A stretch of 64,000 nucleotides of DNA from Setoptus koraiensis (Eukaryota; Arthropoda), in assembly GCA_048013815.1 (NCBI GenBank), contig CM106585.1, positions 21,638,001 to 21,702,000 on the forward strand, given 5' to 3'. The stretch's first letter is position 1. Every line of letters begins with the position of its first letter. Made by a program: the position numbers and the translations under genes. A model generated the notes under the pieces. It was not told the DNA's origin, did no database searches, and worked only from the letters and a program-made list of their open reading frames with translations. Below, piece by piece: positions 58,101-64,000 of the stretch.

Positions 58101-60693
58101 GCGGAGTTTAGCAAGTTTACTTTGTGCTTTAGAGCGGGCCCAAGTCGCTCTCCTAATCCCATCCAGCGAGCCACTGTTAGGGTTGGTGGCAGAGTTCGGG
58201 GCCAGAGACGGGCAACGAGACTTGGATGTGCCCCCCATTCGGTTGCACATTTGTTGTAAGTGGCTTTCATTCTCTCATGATGCCATTGACTCTTTCACCG
58301 AGCGCCGCCAACAGCCCCAAGACCCCATCGAGGCACGGGGCCCAGCGAGCGCGCCCCGCAAAAGCCCAGCAAAATGCAGTAAAACGCGGATATTTTGTGG
58401 ACAAAGCTGGCGGCCGGCGGAAAGCCAGCGTCGAGCGCGTATTACGTAACAATGACCTAATTCTCTCTCTCTCTCTCTTTCTCGCTGTTGCGGCCATTTG
58501 TTGTCGGTTTGGGGGCAGCAGAAGCAGCGCCAGTTCATTGCAATTCAGATGACGCCCAGCTACCTACTATTTACTATCGGCCGTCGAGCCGTCTACACGA
58601 CCGCTAGATGGCTCGACTGGCACACTGGCGATAGATCGCCTGGCGTCGGATAATAATTGTGGCCAAGGATAGAAATAGGCGAGGCGAGATATTAAATTCG
58701 TCTGGTCAATTTGTCTGAATTGATGCACGTCACGCCGCTGGTTTTAGGCTGGCCGGCACACAACAACACGCCGTCTGGCAAACAATTGATGATCTGTTCG
58801 ACCTTACTCAATCTATCTAGTCGCCCCGTAATCTAGTTAATTTACCACGTGCTGACGTCATTTGCGCTTTGCCCAACGGCTACAGCTCGTGCGGCCAGCC
58901 AAAAATAACTCTACCTTTACAGTTATATCAGTTGGCTATTGCAACTGCCGGTTATTTCCGTCCACTGGTGCCCGTTTGCGACACATTATAGGCACACACT
59001 CATCATTGTTTAATATACAATCGTCTGTACAAAATTGTGCTAATAATTATTATTATTATTATCACTACTATTGTGTTTATAATTAAGACATGTAACCGTT
59101 GCAAACAAATCGATTATAACGGTATCCCAACAAATCATTGCAATTCAATTGCATTTGTAATTGATTTGACGACAATTTCGAAATTGATTCACGCAACAAC
59201 CGCTCGCATCGCATAATCGCTTAGAATATGCCGTTACGCAATTCTACAATCGACACAATGTCCGTAGTGTGCATCTGACACAATTGGCTCACAGTGGGCA
59301 GTTCAAACGATGAATTGATAGCACATATTAATGAGTTATCGAAAACATACCGACAAGATGGCTGATTGGGCTTCGAAGTGGCGCCTCGATGATTGTCAGT
59401 AAACACCAACCGCCGAGACAGAATCTTCACTGCGATTCCGGTGAAAATCGCTGCCAGGGATTTTTTTCTTGGAGACTATTTTGGATTTTTTGAAAATAAC
59501 AGATATTCCCTCGACAATGGCGCCACCAGAAAATTGATTTGAGCCCCGCTGGGACCAGATTCATTCAATTTGCCATTTTTTCATCACCTAATTCGCAAGT
59601 CTATGTTTTTCGATTGTTGGTTTGATTGAAAAATATTACGAAAATCATATTGCCGAAATTCATTCTGTCATTTTGCAGTGTTTAGTGGTTGCCCACTAAA
59701 AACTGAATTTGCTGAAAATGCTGAAGTTGGATGCCGCTTCAGCGTAACTGCATCCCAGCTGAACTAGCTTTGTCTCTCAAGCATGATCGACATGTCTCAA
59801 CAAACGCTTGCTCCTCTGATTTGAGCCATTTGAATCGCTCAAATCGCAATGATTGCGGCGAAGCGACTGCACTGAGTCGCTCGTCAACTGCACGCGAAAC
59901 TACCGGTCATTCTGTGCAAACTTGCCACTCGTCAGAGATCTGGGCTTCTGACTTCAATTGCGTTTGGTGGGGCCGAATGCGAAATACTTGTATTGCTCGC
60001 ACTGTCGGTGCGCTTGTTAGTCAAATATGTGGCACGGTCACGATTGTTGGAGTGGTTGCAGCAGTAATGCAAACACCGGTTGGAGCGACAGCACGAATGG
60101 GGCCAGTTCGGCGGGGGCCCAGAGAACAGGTCAAACAGTATAGAGATCTACGCATTAGACTGTCTACGGTCTAGTGCGGCCCTACGGTCTAATGCGGCCG
60201 GCAGCACCGGCAACCGACAAATAGTTTGAATAAGTTATCCAAAACAAACAATGCCTTCAGCGCGACCAGCCAGGTATTGCGACTGACTGTGTGTCGAATA
60301 AATTTGTTGTCAGCTGGGGTGAATCGTTGTGTAACGTTGTCGAATTGTCGGGTAAGACGGGTGCCAGTGTGGTCAGATCGGTGGCGATGCCTGGCGATGT
60401 CTCAAACAAGTCAAAGAATTGCCAACGGAATGCGATTATCTGGTCGCATCGGTAATTTCATCAAATCGAATTGCTCGCGGTGTTACTTTTGCTTAAAATG
60501 GTGCCACACAATTTGCAACAATGCACAATGACGCACAATAAATTAACGCACACAGAACAACAACAACAACAACAGCAACGAGAAATTTAATTTTATTTTA
60601 TTTACCTGTCTTACCTGGCGATGGCGGCGACGACAATTGTGCATTGTATATTGATTGTCTTGGGATTGTTGTTGTGTGGCTGTTGTTGATGTC

Positions 60694-60725
<32 letters not shown>

Positions 60726-60918
60726 CGGAGCTAGTTGCATCACAGTAGACATAATGGTTGTCGTAATGGGGGCACGATAGCGCTATCAGAAGCAGCGTTA
60801 ATAACACAAAATTCAGTGGTTTGTTGTGTTTTGTTGTCGAGTGCCTGTGACTCACTGAGGCCATCTCAATCTTACTCATGTGGCTGCTGATTGTGTGACG
60901 CAATTCTGCGACTATCAT
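44084..60918 (-). CDS. Nckx: K+-dependent Na+/Ca2+ exchanger, SLC24 (NCKX) family; 10 coding exons
   Basis: Join (minus): 60918-60615, 56046-54990, 48000-47674, 47285-47246, 46819-46691, 46501-46367, 46130-45027, 44849-44747, 44602-44483, 44181-44084 (3417 nt, 1138 aa). All introns are GT-AG and all phases agree. The protein extrudes Ca2+ and K+ for Na+ across the plasma membrane. It has an N-terminal hydrophobic signal (residues 34-49) and a long N/T/Q-rich extracellular region to about 520. [11 protein letters not shown] precedes the first membrane segment. Alpha-1 is at 577-634 ([27 protein letters not shown]), with a large cytosolic loop in 710-920. Alpha-2 is at 999-1062 ([37 protein letters not shown]). 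The C-terminus is [14 protein letters not shown]. The ion-binding acids are present: Glu598, Asp1022 and Asp1049. The last matches the residue that gives K+ dependence in NCKX2, with the same 27-residue spacing from the PD aspartate. Longer than most NCKX because of low-complexity N-terminal and loop sequence. Least certain are the start Met and the acceptor at 46131. Confidence 0.95.
44483..44602 (-). CDS. NCKX exon 9
   Basis: The acceptor is GCTTGCAG|GA and the donor CCTCG|GTAAGT; phase 1 in and out. It encodes [17 protein letters not shown] and the following membrane segment and loop ([12 protein letters not shown]). Confidence 0.92.
44747..44849 (-). CDS. NCKX exon 8 (second half of the alpha-2 repeat)
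   Basis: The acceptor is GTGCTTAG|GGA and the donor ATCCAG|GTGAGT. It encodes [19 protein letters not shown] and [11 protein letters not shown] and holds Asp1049. Confidence 0.95.
45027..46130 (-). CDS. NCKX exon 7 (cytosolic loop and first half of alpha-2)
   Basis: The largest exon, 1104 nt. It starts [16 protein letters not shown], then a poly-Q and Gly/Ser/Asn-rich cytosolic loop (QQQQQQQQ near residue 845), then the membrane segments and [20 protein letters not shown] up to ARM|GTGAGT. The acceptor (GGATAAAG at 46132-46131) has a poor pyrimidine tract. It is chosen because FIYDE directly follows LVLIL of exon 6 as in other NCKX proteins. Confidence 0.88.
46131..46366 (-). other. NCKX intron 6 with a degenerate GGTGGGCCGAAA repeat
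   Basis: 236 bp. At 46160-46222 a 13-15-bp unit (CGAAACGGTGGGC and variants) is repeated four to five times on the plus strand. Confidence 0.75.
46367..46501 (-). CDS. NCKX exon 6
   Basis: The acceptor is CAAATCAG|GGC and the donor ATTCTG|GTAGGT; 45 codons, phase 0. It encodes [17 protein letters not shown] (end of alpha-1) and [16 protein letters not shown]. Confidence 0.93.
46691..46819 (-). CDS. NCKX exon 5 (alpha-1 repeat)
   Basis: The acceptor is CATGCCAG|AGA and the donor ATTGTG|GTGAGT; 43 codons, phase 0. It encodes [20 protein letters not shown] and [16 protein letters not shown], with Glu598. Confidence 0.95.
47246..47285 (-). CDS. NCKX exon 4 (40-nt micro-exon)
   Basis: The acceptor is AACATAG|C and the donor TCCCAG|GTAAGT. 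It encodes [13 protein letters not shown], the short conserved link between the first two membrane segments, and restores the frame from phase 2 to phase 0. Confidence 0.9.
47286..47673 (-). other. NCKX intron 3 (388 bp)
   Basis: No other feature beyond a short TA run near 47479. Confidence 0.8.
47674..48000 (-). CDS. NCKX exon 3
   Basis: The acceptor is CACTGGCAG|C and the donor CTTGTTTG|GTGAGT. It contains a poly-Q run, the basic KKKKKARL stretch, [19 protein letters not shown] and the first membrane segment [19 protein letters not shown]. Confidence 0.92.
49901..49990. repeat. Nine tandem decamers (TGCTCTATGG type)
   Basis: Nine 10-bp units in exact register (TGCTACATGG, TGCTTTATGG, TGCTCTATGG twice, then diverging units), inside NCKX intron 2. 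Confidence 0.95.
50461..50545. repeat. Imperfect repeat of CACCGACTGTGACTCT
   Basis: Four copies of CGACTGTGACTC or CGACTGTGAGTC over 85 bp in NCKX intron 2. Confidence 0.85.
52700..52800. repeat. Imperfect repeat of a TCGTTATATCACTTGGTCGT-type unit
   Basis: About five diverged units of 18-19 bp with the core TCGTnnTnTCGCTT, in NCKX intron 2. Confidence 0.75.
54990..56046 (-). CDS. NCKX exon 2 (long low-complexity extracellular region)
   Basis: The acceptor is TGTCTCACACAG|GC and the donor GATAAAAG|GTGAGT; 1057 nt, phase 1 in, phase 2 out. It encodes Asn/Thr/Ser-rich sequence with a poly-Asn run (GTT repeat on the plus strand at 55146-55175), an acidic [12 protein letters not shown] patch and many N-x-S/T sequons. 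Assignment to NCKX rests on matching phases at both ends, strong splice sites and position. The sequence itself is not conserved. Confidence 0.8.
55146..55175. repeat. (TTG)n microsatellite encoding poly-Asn in NCKX exon 2
   Basis: An uninterrupted GTT/TTG run, read as AAC codons on the minus strand. Confidence 0.9.
56047..60614 (-). other. NCKX intron 1 (4568 bp); no other gene seen
   Basis: Contains a TA-rich run at 57671-57712 and otherwise unique sequence. A plus-strand frame at 59731-60174 (147 aa) has no recognisable domain. Parts of 56780-57080 and 59440-59720 read like decayed repeats, but I cannot assign them. Confidence 0.65.
57671..57712. repeat. (TA)n-rich microsatellite
   Basis: TATATATCTATATATATATA and continuation, inside NCKX intron 1. 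Confidence 0.9.
60615..60918 (-). CDS. NCKX exon 1 (signal sequence)
   Basis: ATG at 60918 (alternatives at 60879 and 60864) opens a frame with hydrophobic core [14 protein letters not shown] followed by an Asn-rich stretch. The donor is CGCCAG|GTAAGA, phase 1, matching the acceptor phase at 56046. Many NCKX proteins begin with such a cleavable signal and long extracellular N-terminus. Confidence 0.75.
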
Positions 60919-61080
60919 GGTGATGCTGCTGCAGTTGATTTCAGTCGTGTAATTTGTTGCCTAATTTCTGTGCGATTTGTCGTGTGATTTGTCGTGTGAT
61001 TTGTGTGATTGTCGATCGCCAAGACGCTGGCACCGTCGCGGAGAGTGAGTGCAATTTTGCGCGTTTCTCGTCTCGTCGAA

Positions 61081-61140
61081 ACTATACTTTTTGTGTCGAA
61101 ATTACACTTTTTGTGTCGAAATTACACTTTTTGTGCCGAA
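61081..61140. repeat. Three tandem 20-mers (ATTACACTTTTTGTGTCGAA)
   Basis: Units at 61081, 61101 and 61121 in exact 20-bp register, about 170-220 bp upstream of the NCKX start codon. Confidence 0.95.
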
Positions 61141-61775
61141 AGTGTCACTATGTGCCGGTATAATACAATGTAATAATACTTGTTGTTGTATCTAATGTCT
61201 ACGGTGATGCTATTGCAATCAATGGTCGGCTTATCATTTGCGTGTGACCTGAAAATGCTGTTGCTGCTGCTGTTGCCATTTGCTTGAGCTGATGTGATAT
61301 TTACACAATATTTACAGTGGCGGGCAAGTGGCACAAAATCGGCAAATTCGAGCGGCCCCAAGTCGCTCTGCAATGGATAATTTATAATGAAACGCAATGC
61401 GAGCGAGCAATATAAACATAACGTCGTTGTTGTTATTACTGTTGTTGTTGTTGTTGTCGGTGTTGTTGCTGTGACAATGGTCGCGCAGAAAATAAACAGC
61501 AAAACGACAAATGAACGACAAGTCGCCAGAGTGCGTGTCGGGCATATAGCGACAATCGCGCGCAGCGCCAATGTGTCGCTATATGCCCATCGCACACACA
61601 TTGTGAGTCATTGGCTTAATGGGGGCCAGCGCGTGCGTGCTGCACATCAACCACTGAGCACACCACATAGCACCCGCGTCAGCGACCATATAGTCGGGGC
61701 CCCAGTTGCAGCGGCACAGCAACTTTGTAGGAATTGTGCGATCTAAATTTATAAAGCTGCGCACTGTGCACGTCT

Positions 61776-61870
61776 CACCATTGCACCATTGCACCATTGC
61801 ACCATTTCACTATTTCACTATGTCACTATTTCACTATTTCACCATTTCACTATTTCACTATTTCACTATT
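61776..61870. repeat. Tandem 8-9-mers (CACCATTG / CACTATTT)
   Basis: About eleven units, CACCATTGC at the left grading into CACTATTT, then larger units with GAGCGGTGCACTAT. Confidence 0.9.
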
Positions 61871-62764
61871 TGGAGCGGTGCACTATTCAGAGCGGTGCAC
61901 CATTTATACCGCTGCACTATTTAGAGCGCTGGCCGGCTTTGCAAAGTGCATCGCAAACTGGTTACATAATACTCAAACTGTCCGCCACCGTACACTGTGG
62001 TGCAGTCATGATTTATGAGCACTTGAGCGCGTGAGCACAAGCGCTCGCTGGCAAGCTCGTGCGGGCGAGCTCGTGCCGGCGCATTGGCACAGTTAACAGA
62101 CTTGTTAGGCGTCTGCTAGGTGCTAATACAAATCGCGTTATAAGCGCCCAGACACACGCTGCAGCCAATTGAAAGCTGGCTCCCGCTTGCCAGTTGTCGG
62201 CACGCCGCGCCGGGCCGCTTGTCGCCCCGGAGTGGGGCCCCATTCTTTAATGCTTTATGCTAATCAAATTGATAATAACAGCGCCCCCTTGCTCAATATC
62301 AATCTAAACATATCACTGGCGCCAGCATCGCCAAACAATCGATAAGTGCGTGAACGCAATTCGCAACGACAGCTCGTTAGACATTTTAGTTGGCGCAGTT
62401 TACATTATACAGACTGTAATGATTAGAGAATATCAATCATGGAAGAGGCCACTCCACTGAGAGACAAAGGTCCAAACATTAAGTAAGCGTCGCCTTGGTC
62501 GCTGCAGAAATACTTAATTAACGACGGGCATTCGCCACCAACGCTTTGCGCCGCTCACCCAAACTTGTAGGGCCGGCAATTCTTAATTATCAGTTGTACA
62601 AGCTGTAAAATTAGTTGTGCACCCACTCCCATCTCCCCTGAGCTCACTTGAACCGCACCTTGTCTCCCACGAAACTCAGCCCTGAAAGCGAAACCACTTC
62701 CGCGTAACACCGCGAAAACCTTTCGACGAAATTCCACTTTCGGAGTATCTTTTTTTCCGGGTGC

Positions 62765-62812
62765 CAACTCTCAGCCAAAACTCTCAGCCAAAACTCTCAG
62801 CCAAAACTCTCA
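62765..62812. repeat. Tandem 14-mers (CAAAACTCTCAGCC)
   Basis: Three and a half units in exact register. Confidence 0.95.
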
Positions 62813-64000
62813 GAGGCCAACGATTCTGCACGTGAAAGGGCTCTCCCTCCACATCCGTATGTAAATAAATATAAATCGTGTCCGCACAAGTGGATGTGCC
62901 CGCATATACGGATAGGTGGATACGTCCGTAATACAGACTCCGTATGCGGATTTGTGGATATGTCCGTGTGCCTATTTGTGGAGAAAAAGCGCATAGAGGA
63001 AGAGGCCAAAAGCGAATGAGATTTTAGCACGCGCAAAGGAGAGACACGCGCTGTCACTTCATCGCCAGGAAACACGTGCCAAGTTCCGTCCCGACAACCT
63101 CTGGCGGTGATGTCAGCAAGCTAGATCGCGAAGCCTTTTATTAACCATAAACCGTTTGCGCTCAATACTCGATCGAGCGCGCATACTTTGCATTGTGACA
63201 GCCAATCCAAAATGCAATTAAGTTTTTGTTTACTCACAAAACCGGCAGCTGACCGGTGTTGTGTTTTTGCAACGCCAGAAATATCCTTGTTAAATAGCCT
63301 TGTGATCACAATGGCCAGCAGATGACCACTGTCCACTGTCACCAAGCCAATTGTTGTCCGCCAATAATTGGTACCAACACTGGCCACTAGTCTTAGTCGT
63401 AGGAGTCGTTTTGTTGAGTTGTCCAGCCAGTGCTAATCTTAATCTTAATGTTACTGTTAATGTCAGCCTATTATACTGCATATGCATGTGACGTAACAGT
63501 GGCCCTTTATTATTATGTATGTATATACGACGCATTATAAGACGGATCATTAGCGCCGGCGAATCGGGGGCCCCCAAGCAGCGCATTGATTTCAATCGGT
63601 GCCCGTTCAATTTAAGCCAGCAAGTATCTAGAAGAGAGAGGGCGCTCATTGAGGCCAACATTTTGTTGCCATGAAATGAATGTGATTTAGCGGGCTCGCC
63701 GATTGCGCCAACGTTTTGTCAGCAGTGGCTCTGGAGAGAAACACAGCCCGATTTGTAAGCAGCGAGCCAACAGTGTCAAATCAAACTGTCTGTCCATGTT
63801 TATGCCGGCCATAACAGGCATCCGTGTTATGTTATGACGATGCGACTTTATGAAAGGCACTATTCACTCGGCTCGGGCCCCACGGAATTGTCGGGCGGGC
63901 GGGCGGGCAGACACTATTTCAGGCGAGCAAACAAACAAACGGACAGTGCGCGGATTTTGCTGTTTTATGTCCATCATGAGTCAGTGATCGATGATGAACA

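Larger units (their letters stand above)
60919..64000. other. Region upstream of NCKX; no gene recognised
   Basis: Should hold the NCKX promoter, but no TATA-type element is clear. It contains the tandem repeats at 61081-61140, 61776-61870 and 62765-62812. Open frames near 63290-63661 (minus) show no domain. Confidence 0.6.

Noticed and set aside
59731-60174. Plus-strand 147-aa frame inside NCKX intron 1
   Set aside because: No recognisable domain, no repeat match within the window, and codon use looks like intron sequence.

Overview
This is a eukaryotic, animal-like window. It holds spliced genes with GT-AG introns of about 0.1 to 7 kb, metazoan protein families (LIN9, fascin, a K+-dependent Na+/Ca2+ exchanger, an invertebrate Ly6 protein), long microsatellite-rich non-coding stretches and one 500-N assembly gap. 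The families and the N/Q/T-rich insertions in the proteins suggest an arthropod, possibly a mite or other chelicerate. That placement is inference, because nothing in the sequence is diagnostic of a species.

Layout. Bases 2-1204 (+) are the 3' part of LIN9, whose N-terminus lies off the left edge. Converging on it with about 115 bp between stop codons is a four-exon Ly6/uPAR-type secreted, probably GPI-anchored protein (7045-1320, minus). I assembled it from splice junctions because three of its coding exons are shorter than 230 bp. About 11 kb of intergenic DNA follows, including the gap at 7368-7867. Fascin, the actin-bundling protein, lies at 20740-18320 (minus) in two exons. From 20.8 to 34.9 kb I see no gene, only microsatellites and short tandem repeats. 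From 44084 to 60918 (minus) a ten-exon SLC24/NCKX exchanger of 1138 residues can be assembled with every splice phase consistent. Its two largest introns (7.0 and 4.6 kb) fill most of the right part of the window.

The unusual part is 34.9-42.6 kb, an island of mobile-element character. It has a 1.9-kb segment bounded by 31-bp inverted repeats, a 934-bp element with about 35-bp terminal inverted repeats and a 5-bp AAAGT target duplication, a 121-bp MITE, arrays of CCACCTCC boxes in hairpins, a piggyBac-like Cys-rich C-terminal fragment, and a polypurine-tract/LTR-like junction. Inside it are three compact co-directional genes on the minus strand: chromodomain (86 aa), RING + chromodomain + basic coiled coil (248 aa or more), and chromodomain (86 aa). 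The two 86-aa proteins align without gaps at about 58% identity. A second RING-chromodomain copy, broken by a roughly 300-bp insertion, and a further chromodomain fragment on the plus strand lie 3 kb away. A RING ubiquitin-ligase-like module fused to a histone-reader-like chromodomain, carried with solo chromodomain partners in a transposon- or virus-like island, is the best candidate here for an undescribed system.

The conserved genes are functionally unrelated to each other: cell-cycle transcription control (LIN9 in DREAM/MuvB), actin bundles (fascin), calcium extrusion (NCKX) and a cell-surface Ly6 protein. Everything was done by eye; no database search was possible.
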